Shown piece after piece: positions 28,189 through 41,433 of a stretch of DNA of 64,000 nt. The stretch is from contig NC_090784.1 in NCBI RefSeq assembly GCF_040054535.1, positions 18,490,001 to 18,554,000 of the forward strand. Reading direction: 5' to 3'. Source of the stretch: Antennarius striatus (taxonomy: Eukaryota; Chordata; Actinopteri; Lophiiformes; Antennariidae). Below the pieces are notes generated by a model that saw only the letters and a program-made list of their open reading frames with translations, had not been told where the DNA came from and did no database searches. The translations under genes and the position numbers were made by a program. Numbering within the stretch: the first letter of the stretch is position 1; each line of letters opens with the position of its first letter.

Positions 28189-30597
28189 AAGGACCTAAGC
28201 TACCTAACGGGGAGAATATTTGACACGTCAGCCTAAAGCAAAGGGATAAAGAGAAACAGAGCCATGGACGCACTACAAAGGGAACAGAGATGTGTAATGA
28301 AAGAATAATGAAGAGAACAGATTAGAAGTGGAGGAGGAGGTGACTACTTTAATTCCAGAGTCAGGGGATCGGTAACATATAGCCCCCGGGAATGACTGCA
28401 TAGTATTGGCAGAAAGAGAGAAAGAAAAGAGGAGAAAAGTGGGTGAGACAGAAAGTGAAGGGAGTTGTGATGTTGTGTGACTTCGCACGTCTGTCCCGGT
28501 GTCGTAAAGAAAAATGAAAGATGTGCCGAAGATCCATCCATCTTCCTCCCAGGATCCTTTGATCTATACCTTTGTTTCACTCCCATAGTCTCCACTGCTA
28601 TGTCTGCCTTCCATCTTTGTCTATTCTAATCTCTTCATGCATCTTTATTGCCTCATCCACACCCTCTACAGCTTTCATTCCTTCTCCTTTTTGGCCCCCT
28701 TTCCTCTTGGCTGAGTTGCAGAAGATCACACAGCTGTTTTCCAGGCACAGACAAAGAGTGGAGGGTGAGTCACATTGCAGAATTTGGGCTGTGATGATGT
28801 TATCCGATGAGAATTTGACCCTACTGTATGATATGATGATAACTCATATTTACTGCCAACTGGCTCTGATGATCAATAGTCCCAGCTGAAGTCAGCTCAT
28901 GATTATTACTCATCTGACATCACGTTCTGATCCGCATCCCATTGGTTTACCTGCCTTAGATGTAATATTGGCTCATCCAGTGGGCTCACCGTTTCATCAG
29001 TGATATTTATAGTGTTGGTTAGAGTAGGATCAAATGCGCTACTGTTTGTTTACATCCCCTGAAGAGTGTCAGCGTCTTTTAATGTGTGTTTTTGATGATC
29101 ACAGAGTCCTGCCAGGCACAACATCACCCGCTCTGACAGGAACTCCGTGGGAGGGAAATCCGTCATTCTCGGCGCACGGGCCAAGATGTCGCAAGCAATG
29201 CCGAACAATGAGGGAGTCACATACCCGGCTCTCTGCCCACCGGGCCACGGCATGAGGAGAGGTCAAATCTGGGGTCATCTGCTGCCAGCCCAGTTCAAAT
29301 TAGAAAAGCACTCAGACAGCGCAGACCTCCGCCAACGCCAGTGTCTCTGAAATCTGAACAATCTGAAAGCGCGAAAGCCCTTCCTGCAACGCCTATCAGA
29401 GGTCAAGCCTCTGACAACTGGGCACGCTTATGAGTGTTCACGTTACACACATTCATTCCATTTTGTATCACCATAAGGAGATCATTAGCTGTGTTGCTGC
29501 ATCCGGCGGGGGGGGCACATTTTCAGATTTGAGCCGACCGTCACTAAAATGAGAGGTGGATTGTGACGATGATGTAATCTATAGTAAAACCCAAAGACAG
29601 CTCCATGGAGAGTGAATTATGAAACCACTGAGACAAAAGCTACAGTGAATAAATAGGGATATGGAGACGTTTTGCGACTCTCGGCTGTAAGCCCTTCATT
29701 TAGACAATACTCATGTACCCTGACATCTCAAACAAAAAAATGTCTGATTCCTTCAAGCCGTTCACTAATTCAATGTCATAGAGACGTTTCCAGAGCCTCG
29801 CAGAATAAACACAGCACAAATAATTTGCTTTGTAATTCTGTTTGCCCTATTCCAATTTGTTTAGTATTATTTGCACTGAGGCTCATGAGGACAAAAGATA
29901 TAATCCACTGAAATGTATTTTGCTTCTCTCTAAAGACAAACCCGGCATCATGCATATTATATTCCTACAGAAAAGATTTCTTATACATCAGTCTGAATTA
30001 TTTGCAAATCCAATTTACGACACTGGAATTACATTTGTGGCATTTTTCTGTCTAGCAACACATAATGAAACATGCGACTTTGAATGTTAACACCATCCTT
30101 ATGCGATCAGCATTTACAAGATCAACACAGCAGAAACTCAGTTTCAGATAAAGTATTTTTCCTCTGTCAATAAAAAGAGAGAGCGGCCATTTTTTATTAC
30201 ATAATCCCCAATTTATTATCACTTCATTTCATGTCACAATGGAGGAAAAGAAAATTCAACTTGATCTTTTAATTACTACATCCTTAACAATAATGTTCTC
30301 TAATTCATGCAGATAGAAAACTACAAATGGGAGCTTATCTATGTAAAAAAAAAAATACTAAGCCAATCTTATTACTAAATAATAAAGAACAGGATGAACA
30401 ATTTAATGAGTTTTAAGAGACCACATAAAAGACTTCCCTACAAAACTCCATCAGAGTATATTTTTATAGTCTTGAAACACGTTTGGCTTTTCTTTTTTTG
30501 GTATTAGTAAAAGTAGCTCTCGGTGAAAAAATTAATCAGGATTCAGCTCTTTGCCTTCAAAGCCTACAGTGTCTCTGCTCTGCCTTTCTATTTCTTA

Positions 30598-30599
<2 letters not shown>

Positions 30600-30662
<63 letters not shown>
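30600..30662. repeat. (AC)n microsatellite
   Basis: Perfect AC repeat of about 31 units. Confidence 0.96.
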
Positions 30663-30664
<2 letters not shown>

Positions 30665-33096
30665 CTCCATGCCTGCTGGGCTGTGTGGACCTATCGTGCC
30701 TCCACCAACTCAACATTGGTGTCATCTCTGCACTGAAACCCACAGGCTTTTTGTGAATACATCAACAATGTTATAGAATTTTAATCATACTTCAACACTG
30801 AATGAATTGCGAGGAATTGCAGTTACTGTGTCTGCCCCGGGACTTCTGATACAAATATGAAAATGTTAGCACCTCTTGTCAAACTTAAATGGTCTTGCCG
30901 CGTGTGTGGGCACATTCAGATTAGCATTCATCCTGACAGTTCCTTGGTTTCACAATGTGACCCTGAGCAATCTTATCTTGTACTTTGAAACGCTCTTGTT
31001 TGTTGTATCAAACAGCCATATGTGTTCTTCAGTATGTAACTAGTCAATGTCTCTGTTTGAGACCTAATAGGAATGCAGCGAGGAGTATCGTTGCAAAATA
31101 AGATGTTATATTTGCTCTGACAGACAGGTTGCATCACATGACCCAGATGGAGAACAGAAATAAAACATTATGTACATGAGTTTGACAGATCAAGCTGATT
31201 GATGCCAGCCTGAATTGTACAAATGAGATACTTATGGCAAAGTTGTTCCCTATTTTTACCATTCCGTATGTTGTAGGTCCTAAGAAGACAGATTATGGAA
31301 GCTGGAGGTGACGATCGAGTCGTCTCGTTGTCTGAGCTCAGATTATATCTGTCTCCATGCCTGCACGGCGGTGCCAGTTCTGTTTTTCCACCTGTGTTTG
31401 TAAGTGAGTGACTGCAGTAAGTGATGGACCCATCTGTGTGTGTCCAATGAAGCATGAACCATTGCATTTCTTCTGATGGGGCCCCTTATGACAGGAGCCA
31501 GGAGCAGGCGGTCCCTCGAGGCACACGGTCCCAGACTGTCTCCTCCTTACGTAGTCTGATTGATCCACTGACCGGCAAACTAATCCTAAAAAGAGTCATG
31601 TCAGACTCCAGCAGCTTCTCCCTCGTTCATCTCTCTATTCAGATGATCTTCCAGCCCTCTGACTTTGTCTTGCCCAAAATAATGGGGGTTAGTTATGACA
31701 TTAAAGCCACAAAGACTGTGCAGTTGGAGCCGTGGCACCGTGACACGCATTCAGGCACCACGGTGACGTGCCACCATCATTATGTACATCTCCATCTCTG
31801 CATGGGGGCATTAGGAGGGAGAGTACGGCTGTCAGAGGTCCGGGTAGTCGATTAGTCTGAAAGTATACAGACAAAACGGGAGGGGACGTGTGGATTGCTC
31901 AGATGCATCACGAAAAACAAAAGCGGCCACGTGAGTGCAGCTGGGATCAAAAGGAAGTGATTGAAGGATGGGAAGAAGAGGGAGAGGCTAATGTGTTTCA
32001 CACTGCGGTGGATCGACCCGGGACCAGAGATGGCGGGAGGAAAAAGGGGGGAACAGGAAGGCCAAAAAGAGAACATGACTATCAATATAAGTGAAACTGA
32101 GCACTTGGCATGACTAGAAGTGGCTAGAAGCTAGCGATGGGAGGCGAGGCTGTTCCTGCAAAGCAAGAGGAGCAAGTCGTCCTCTGAGGGAGGTGAAGTA
32201 CTCAAACAACATTAATATCAAACTCATTCACCTACGCTGACTGAGAAACTCTATCATGTGATTCTCAGTAAAAGATGTCCGGAAACACTCCCTAATTCAA
32301 AAGAGTGGACAACGGCATTAAAGATTAAAAAGCCATATTAAGTTGTCAGCACATTTTCTCACACTTCACTGCCTCCTTGTGAGTGAGTCGCTCCTGCTGC
32401 TGAGCTCACCAGTTCAAATCAATAACGGTGTTAAGAATCAATGGACAGCAGATGGTTTTTGGGGTTTTTTTTTGGGGGGCCAGAAATGGGATTTGAGTGA
32501 AACTCAAGCAACCGAGGGGGGGGCATTAGGGACCCGTGGCCCACAACAATAGAATCAATTACTGCCCACATTTGTGAGTGTGCTCATTTCTGCAGCAGTC
32601 CTCCATCCATATTCATACGCCGTCATCCCAACATGACTCAGCTCCTCCCGCTCATAAGCCTCTGATGTTATTCCCTCGGACTTGGCTGCTGTTTCAACGG
32701 CGATCTGGTGGTCATTAGTCACCGGCATCACGATCTCAGGGATAGTGACGAAATAATTGACCTGGCAGAGCAGACAGAGATCTCTCAGATCATCACACGT
32801 CATGCGGTGTGTGAGCAGGAAGCATATGAAATCTAAGCTTTGTTTTTGGTTTCCTGGATTAGTTCAGAGAGTGAATCAGCTTGTGGTAATTCTGATTAGT
32901 CAGACTTAAAGCATTCTGGAGGTTTCCCATGTTCTCAGTTACACAGATCAGTGCTTCTCATTGCTCTTTTCTAGTTTATCTATTTGGATAACTATTTGAG
33001 GTCTACACGTGGTCACATTGAAGGAAGTATGGATGGATGGTACCTGATTCCTCTTTTTTTCTGGATTACTTTCTCTTCATACACTTCAAGATTGTT

Positions 33097-33278
33097 AATA
33101 TCTAACACGGTGGTGCCTTGCAGCAAGGCGGTTCCGGGTTAGAGTCCCGCTTTGTGTGGAGTTTGCATGTTCTCCCTGTGTCTGCGTGGGTTCTCTCCAG
33201 GTTCTCCGGTTTCCTCCCACCTCCAAAAACATGCAGCGGGTACTGAAGATGAATGAATGAATGAACAATATCTGACAC
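33097..33278 (+). mobile_element. tRNA-like SINE copy with target-site duplication
   Basis: The body (33109-33266) starts GGTGGTGCCTTGCAGCAAGG and contains GGTTAGAGTCC, a match to an RNA polymerase III B box (GGTTCGANTCC) with two differences. Next comes TGGAGTTTGCATGTTCTCC and the rest of a block that is very common in fish genomes. It ends in a (GAAT)n tail. It is flanked by AATATCTAACAC (33097-33108) and AATATCTGACAC (33267-33278), a 12-bp duplication with one mismatch. The family name cannot be fixed from memory; retroposition on the plus strand is well supported. Confidence 0.8.
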
Positions 33279-35029
33279 ATCATCTTTGTGTTTGTTTGGA
33301 TTCTCTGTCACATAACATGTGTCACATCTTGCTGTTTGACTGATGGACTGTCATAACTCTTTCTTTTAAGAATGAATCTTCTTCTATGCACATTTACAAG
33401 TCTGAATCATAATAAAGCCGAGCTGAATGTTTCTGCCTGGCAGCTACTGTTGCTCCGCTTCATCATATAATCTTAAATTCTTCTGCCTCCCCCTCTTCTC
33501 CTGCCCAGCTCTTGTCTACATTCTCTCTAGAAAAAGTCAACTCCTGCTCATCTGCATGCAGAGCGCCTCGAATCCAGCTGTGAACGAGGGATTGAAATGG
33601 AAATGGGAAGTGGAGAAAGAGCAGATTACACTCCTAGAACGTAAGCACCGTTTCCTGTCTGGCCCACCAGCTGAGTAGAGAGAGAAAAAGTAACGTGGGT
33701 CGGTGGGTGGCGGGACGATGGAGGCTAACGGGGGAAAATGTAGGAAGCAGAGTTACACATCAACAAATTGAGCTGCAAATGGAGAGAAAAGTTTGAAAAA
33801 AAAAATACTCATGTGCAAAAGTTAAAGGGGGGAGAGACCTGGTGGAATATCCTGGAGGAGCTGGAAAGCAAAGTGAAACGAGTTCAGAACTGTTTCAAGT
33901 GTTCTCACTCAGATAGGAACACACAGACACACAGACTAGATTCTTTGGCCTTTCAGCTCATCAGACCTTGAAACATGACACACTGTGGTAAAGGAAGGAG
34001 AAAAAATGTCACACTTCTGATAAGCATGCAAGGTTAAAAACAATTACTGCTTTGTGCTAAGAAAATCGGAGAGAAACAACCTCAAAGGAAAATTTGAGAA
34101 ACGTAACATGCTGGGAAATGAGTTGTTTGAAAGTTCCCGAGTTCAAACTAATAAGATTAAAATACTGGAGGATGGAGAATTCTTACATTACAATCAAAAT
34201 ATTGAAATGAACTTCAATTTTGCACACAGTATCAAATGTCAGAGGGACCTGCCATCTTGGTGCATTGCTATTCATGAGATTCCTCTGTCCTGGTGCTCTA
34301 ACAGAGATGTGTTTATTGGCCTCAGCTGGAACAGGCAGATGGGAGGCAGAGAGAAGATGGGAGAACGGAAAATCTGTATAATTGAAAATGAAAAAAGACC
34401 AAAAAATGAAATAATGAGAACTGAAAATGACACCAAATAACACCTTGAGAACAATTTCTTTATCGGGACCCACAGAGGCTTGATCCCCATGCTTTGCAGC
34501 TTGCCTTGTCATCGACAGACCCAGAGGCTTGTTCACGATGTTAAACCAAACCTCTGCCACACCAGAGCAAATTAAATGCCCTAACAGACGATGGGTTCCA
34601 GTGATGTGCCTGGATTTCCAAGTTCTAGATGGGAATTTTCAAATACAGCGTTTGTTCTGAGCTTCTCTCTCACGCTCTGAAGCCGTGAATGCAACAGGTT
34701 CCAAAATGGCCCAGAAAACCAACACATTTGGGGAAAAAAACAAAACAAAACTATATTTGCTGTCATTATGCGATATGGGAGAAAATAATATTTATTTTTC
34801 ATGAAATTTTCATTTGCAGCAGTTTTTTTGAAATAAAAAACCCCGCCATTTATTTCTGGCAGCGACAGAGCGCAGCAGAGACGCTGTTTTGACGGCATGG
34901 AAAAGAGGAAGCTTTGAAAGCAGCTCAGCAGTTAATTAGATTTCTGCTAACGCAACCTCACCTCTATGTCACACAGTTTTTGTGCGTACACATTTCCACG
35001 GGCGGTGTCTGCGTTTTTCAGTCTCTCTC

Positions 35030-35141
<112 letters not shown>

Positions 35142-35797
35142 GACAGTATCCCATTGACGACATTAAAGAATAGGCAAGTATACTGTATCTTTTCAAGGCA
35201 CTAAGATACACTAACAGAAGCCCAATAGAGAGGGGAGGTTTCCTGAGTCCAAGGACACATCTGGTTTAAACAATTACATGCTTGGAAAGAGTGGCAAAGG
35301 ATCAAAATTGAAAAGATAGAAAGATACATAAAGACATTAATTTATCTGATTTTATTTCTCAAAGAAAAAAAAGAGGATGTAGCAGGCATAGAAAATAAAA
35401 AATTAACAAGATGAGGTCAAATAAGGTCATACTGGAATTTATCCAAGGGTCCAAGGGTAGGGAGGGAAAAAAAATTAGATTGAGCAAAGGAAGAAACTGT
35501 TTAAAGGAGCAAGTAAAAACAGACAATAGCACAACAGCACCGTTATATAGTTCCATAACCTCTGTAACCCTGCACTGCAAACACAACTGCACACGCCTAC
35601 AAACTCATGGGTTTGGTTTCAGTAAAAATAAAATCCAGCAAACAGCACCTGTACAGTAAATACAGCCTGTCTCTGCCAGTGGTGGTGGTCTGCTGCTGAA
35701 TCCGTGCAGATCTGCAGCTTCATTTAGTTACGACAGAAAATTCAATTGGGAAAGATGTCAGAAAGTCACAAGATCCTCACACTGAACCAATAAGGAC

Positions 35798-35815
35798 ACA
35801 CACACACGCACACGC

Positions 35816-35884
<69 letters not shown>
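35798..35884. repeat. (CA)n microsatellite with CG interruptions
   Basis: The first third alternates CACACG-type units and the rest is pure CA. Confidence 0.95.
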
Positions 35885-35885
<1 letters not shown>

Positions 35886-38800
35886 GCTGAGTGTGAGAAG
35901 GAACTGTGTCTAGATCATGCAGTGGAAAGTACAGTACATGAATAAATAGAAAAGAGCAGTAGAGTAGGGCAATCCTTTTTAATTAAATGAACCTCAAATT
36001 CTATTAATAGCCTAACATACTTTAATTATGCCAAGCTGTGAAAACATTTTATGAAGAAGAAAAAATGCATAATTTCTTCAGGATTGCGTCACATAGATTA
36101 ATTAGGTGTAATTTCTCATGGTTACGGTGGTATCGTGTTCGTTTAAGCAGGAAATTATGGCCAGCTGCAAAACTAAGACCTAATAAAACTAAATGATCCT
36201 CTGAAACATTTGCAGCAATTGTGTCAGCCGCAAAAATCAATAAAAGACCAATTAAATGTTCCTCTGTTACATAAAGAGATGTTCCTGTTTGCCATTAAAT
36301 ACGCACTGACCCACCAAGACATTTCATGTTACATTTAACAGATGGAATTGGCAAATAGACAGCAATAAAATCACTCATCCACAGAAATTGTTTGAGTTCT
36401 GAAAATATATGCAAGGGTTGAATTTGGTTTCAAGTTATATCCATGTTATGATGCAAAAAAAGATTCAGGAATTGGCTGAAGGCTTCTGACATTTAAAGCA
36501 GAGGCAAAGCAAGATGCAACGGCAGCGCATGCAGACAAGGGCTTTAAGTCCCTGTGAGGAATGGGTAAGAATGGGGGGGGGGGTAATAGGGCAGTAATGG
36601 TACTGAGGGATAAAAGATAAAGGATGCTGGGGAAAAGGGATGGCGGGAAGAGAGGAAAGCTGACATTCAAAAGGAAATGTTGAAAGAGGTAGATCATTAG
36701 AGCGACGAACTGAGTCTGAAGGATTGTTTCAATCGGAGGGAAGAGGAGGAGCAGGATGAAGGGGCACGGAATGAGGGAAAAGGTTTAGTGGGTGAGGGTA
36801 AGGAGTGAGAGAAACTTTTCTTGTTTAACAGAAGCTTTTCCTAAGTCGTAAAGACAGGACTGGGTGCTGAATGAAACAGGAGCATCAATAAGCATCTGCA
36901 GACTCCTTAGACCCACATGCATGAGATCAATTCTCACAGTAACAGTTCTGCTGATTCTGAGCAGGCATTTCAGGAACATTCATCATGTTGGTTAGCCACA
37001 TTATCAATTTTAGTGGATTTGTGCATTTCTGTGCAGCTGAAAGAATTTCAACTCTTTTTTTGACTCTAAAATTCTTCCATGCACTAACCTTCATTCCAAA
37101 AGGCAAAAATAAAGGTGTATATAATTGATTTTCAGATTGTGTCACACAACATGGAGAAATACTAAACCCCATCTTGTCACTGTCACAAGCTTCACGTCTT
37201 CTAAGTAAACTGTTTTTCCAACCAAGCGCTTGCGTTTACACCAAATCCAATGTGACATGAAGTCCATGGATAAAGGCCAAAGAGCACAGGATTAGCTCAA
37301 CAAATGATCGCAAATGGGACATGCGAAAGGCTTTCAAAGATGTTCTCATGCATGTCCTGAATCTTGAAAATATGCCTGCTTTGCAGCACAGGAGAGAGAC
37401 CCACTGTGGCAGTGAGGCTGTCTCAGAAACCGGGCATGGCGAGGGAATTCCGCCCCTTCTCTGGTAGCGCAGTCCAAGCATCGGTCGGCCTGTTTCTTGA
37501 CACCTCTGCTTGGTGTTTCTTTGAAGATAGTTCCTTCCCTCCCCGCTGACACACAAGCAAGAGTGAGCAGAGATAGAGAGATGAGGGAACCACAGAGCTG
37601 CAGACTCACACTTCCTCCTATCGCAGTCTGTCGCCGTGTCGACTATCTCCACAGCCAGTCGGTGTCACACTGGTGTCTGGCTGTCTCCCTCTGTCACTCT
37701 TTTGTTCTGCGCTGAAGAAAGCGTAGGGCCGCGGCATCAAAGTACAACTGACTTGAAAGCTGTGATTTGAATGTGGGCACGCACAGTGATGGGCACAACA
37801 TAGGAATAAACATAGCCAACACACACACACATAGAAAACACACTGCACAAATCAGTCACATCAGTTGGCTTTGTAGACAGCATCTGTTCTGCAACCTGTC
37901 ATTCTCCCCCCTACCCCCTCAATGACAGGTGGAAGGGTTTCAGACTCACGATCTGAGGGGTGCACACAAAGCTCACAGAGACACACACATGGTGCAAGTT
38001 TCGCCTCCACACACACACGCATTCACACACACACCTGCTGTGGGGCAGTGCTGCAGTGCCCCATGGTGCCAGGCAGGCTGATGGGTGCGTTGCCTGTTTA
38101 CGCCACCTGCTCCCTGGACAAACACCCAACGAGTGATCACAGCTGACGAGACGCAGATGAATAGCAACACACATACAATACACAAATGTACAAAACATTA
38201 AACCCTTCAACTATCTGAGAAGGTCAAACTTCATTCATTCGGAACCCATCCATCAATCAAGTAGCTCAAACACCCAGTGGGACGGAAAATTTTGTAAACA
38301 GGACTTCTTATCTGGAGGTTTGCGAGCAGGCTTGTAAGGTAGAAGGCTGCGGCTCGACTCGCTGGTAAAACAACGCCGACCTTTTGGCCTCCGACTAATT
38401 TCTATAAACACATTCTAGCAGATGAGGGCAGACCCTTAACGTGTGGCCGCCGCGCTGCATCTGCTGTGTTGAAGACTTTTATTACCTCCCCCAAGACACG
38501 TTTTCACTGGGATCAGCCTGTTGATCTGTTTGCTCAGAGGATTGTACTTTATTCTACTTTGAATGAAAGAACCAATTCATTTGGGAATCTCTTTCGATTA
38601 CGGGGCAGACCCACACATTTCTTTCACTTTAACCTTTTAAATTCAAATTTTATCTACCACAGATTAAAGACCTAGCATATTTCCATGGAACATGGTGGAA
38701 AATTGGGGCATATGCCAAAATTTACACATTAAATTTTGAAATACATCCAGGTAGAAGTGAATCCGTTAGTCTTTTTTTTATTTTTTTTTATTTTAATTTA

Positions 38801-39275
38801 GCAGAGCCTAGAGAACAGACACTTTAATAGCAAATGTTTTATTTGAATTTAGATCACGTTTATTTTGATTAACAAGGACAGTTAATTGGCAGAAGGAGCT
38901 CTATTGAGTGCCTTTGTGGATGATACACTGACAAGGACAGGGACAAAAACCTCATCCCACAGCCATCGGCGCAAAAACAAGGCTTTTTAACACACATGAA
39001 AGCGATTGAGGTTGAAGTGCAAAATTGGAAGAGAAGAAAAGAATCACTAACCCTTTGATAAGAAAGCAATGTAATTTATGAGAATGGCTTTGTTGTGCTG
39101 CAGGAAGGGTTGATATAATCTAGGCTAAGCCAGTAGTGGATTCTGTAGGATCTCCCAGCGTTCCCAGGAAAACTCAATATGCCTCGAGTTGCGACTGGGA
39201 ATGCTGGGAAACTTTCTGCGGTATGTATTGTCTTTTAAGGAAAACATGCCAGAGGGCATGAAGCTGTGGGTTGAC

Positions 39276-39308
39276 GTGTGTGTGTGTGTGTGTGTTTGTT
39301 TGTGTGTG
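39276..39308. repeat. short (GT)n microsatellite
   Basis: GT units with two TTTG interruptions. Confidence 0.88.
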
Positions 39309-40356
39309 TATAGGAGCTCTCCTGATAGCGGTTCTATTTTAAAGGCTTGTGCAGACACTTTTTGGTTATCTGCTGATTCCAGCCCTAAGGTGCTGAGAGG
39401 TAGGTCTGCATCCGTTCAGTTCTCAATGCGATTGCTGAGCTGCCAAACAATTGGAAGAATAGGGGGGGTGGGGGGCAGCACACACATTGGTGGATTTGCT
39501 TAAGTGGAAATTGTTGCACTACAGTAATTGACATCACAAAGAAAAACTGCATAAATTTACAGAGCAAGACAAGAATGACCTTAAAAATAGCAAATAGGAA
39601 TGTGTTGTACAGAGAACACTTCCACCAGCATGCACATACTTGCACTTGAACAGGAGCTACTGTAGGAACATGATGGACCTCCCCTGATTGGATTCCACAC
39701 ATTTCTTTCTACCACTCAAGGACATGTTTATCCTTCTCTTTCTTACAAATTACAGGGTAGGGGAGAGAGATCATGAAGGTAGAGAGAGGGGGGGGGCGTG
39801 CCAGGGGATGGGGAGGAGGGGAGATGTGTTCAGGTGTTCAGGAACAGCTGGTCTTGAAGAGCAAACAGTACCGAGTGTGGAGGGGTGGACAGAGAGATGA
39901 AGATAGACAAATGATTGATATTTCCTGGGAGATGTGGAAAGTAATTGATGAACTGTTTATGATGACTGACATGTAAAAGATGAGGCAGCCATGTGTGCAG
40001 GCGGATAGGATGCAGTATATCGGTGTTGTGTTGTATACACAGATTCAGTGGATAACACCCACGGCAGACACTGTCCAGGGATCTGACATACAGTATCTGG
40101 TAAACACAGGACCCAGTGGAAGCTCTCTCACAGCAGGTTTGTACATCAGTTGAGCTCTGTCAGCAAACAACAGCTTCTGCTTTGTTTGCATTTGAATTTA
40201 GACTAGAAATAACAGCTTAATAAACACAGGCAGATACAAGGAAACTGCACCTGAGAGCTTTTCTGCCTCAAAGCCAGTTGATAAATGACAGAAAAACTGC
40301 ACATGAAACTCAACTGGCCTAAATGGGAAAATTGAAACATAGTTTATTGGCCATGC

Positions 40357-40422
40357 ATTATATCTCTGTGTAGGGCTCCTGAAGCAGACATTATATCTCT
40401 GTGCAGGGCTTCTGAAGCAGAC
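40357..40422. repeat. 33-bp tandem duplication
   Basis: Two adjacent 33-bp units (40357-40389 and 40390-40422) beginning ATTATATCTCTGTG and ending CTGAAGCAGAC. They differ at two positions, so the duplication is fairly recent. The unit length is divisible by three, but no credible coding frame is present. Confidence 0.9.
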
Positions 40423-41399
40423 ATGAGGATTTGGAGGGCTATTGCAAAAGATGGATGTCACAGCTGAACAAATGTTAAGGAAAATTACACACTGAGAATA
40501 CACGAGGCACCTTCTTTTATCATTTGGAGGCTGGCTGATGCTGCACTGTTTTATAACCCGTTAAGGACATCAGGGGTAATCACCCCCCAAGCACATAAAG
40601 TAGTATTCTGTAGACTTTGGCACCCTCTACAGGATTTCAGGAGCACATCCAAATTAAATCAGTCACCAAGGTTCTTGTGTTGGGAGTTCTGCGACACAGG
40701 TGTTCCTCATTCGAATAGAAATAACCAAATCATAAAGCCGAATATAAAACTGATTTGGTTCCATAAATATTTATTCAAGATACTTTGCTTTAAATAACCG
40801 TTAACCCACACCTTATATTTTTTGTCACTTGACATCAAGTCTCTAGGTGGAGCTGTGGCCCTGGATCCAGCTGCTTAATCGTGACATCATTGGTTACCCA
40901 TTCCTAAAACGTTCAAATGTGGTTGAGTTCCTTTTGAATGAACTTGATACACGTGTAGACAAATTAATAGAAGTGGTATCCTAAGAGCTTGTGGGCCATG
41001 GATGGAGTATTGGCTTGGCGATGGAGCAGCACCCTGGGAGCTTTTAAAGGGCTTGATGAAACAGCACCCTGTAGTGAGCTTATGCTGGTTAGGATGAGGA
41101 TCTGAAAACACTACAATTATTGGTCATTTGCTCCCCTTTGGGCTAAATGATATTTGAACTAGGCAGGCACAAATCAGCTATGGATTTTCTTGTGCCGTAC
41201 CTTGATTTCTTTAACTTCGACTATTCTGACACAGGTGGGGGATGGTCTCATACATTCAAACTGTCCTTAACAAGTAAGACAGTTCAAGTGACTTTTTCAA
41301 TGAGGAAGAGCGAGATATTGCCCAAATCCGTAGGGTCACCTTATTTGTTCTTACAAATTAAAGACAAGCACACAGTGTTTTGACTTTCTCCAAAAAAGA

Positions 41400-41405
41400 T
41401 TTATT
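41400..41405 (-). terminator. rps19: rps19 poly(A) signal overlapping the stop codon
   Basis: On the minus strand the terminal TAA codon (41406-41404) continues directly into TAAA. The canonical AATAAA hexamer therefore occupies 41405-41400 and shares its first two bases with the stop codon. The implied 3' UTR is only about 15-30 nt. Confidence 0.8.
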
Positions 41406-41433
41406 AAACAGTTTTCTTGTTGGCAGCAGCAAC
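41404..41433 (-). CDS. rps19: rps19 coding exon 5 (C-terminus and stop)
   Basis: Acceptor CCACAG then nine codons, VAAANKKTV, and TAA. The human protein ends NKKH; the Thr-Val ending here is one residue longer. Confidence 0.93.
   Translation of the reverse strand, partial: VAAANKKTV

Noticed and set aside
37236..37652. Two overlapping minus-strand frames of 138 and 87 codons with hydrophobic stretches
   Set aside because: No recognised domain, mutually exclusive frames and no splice context.
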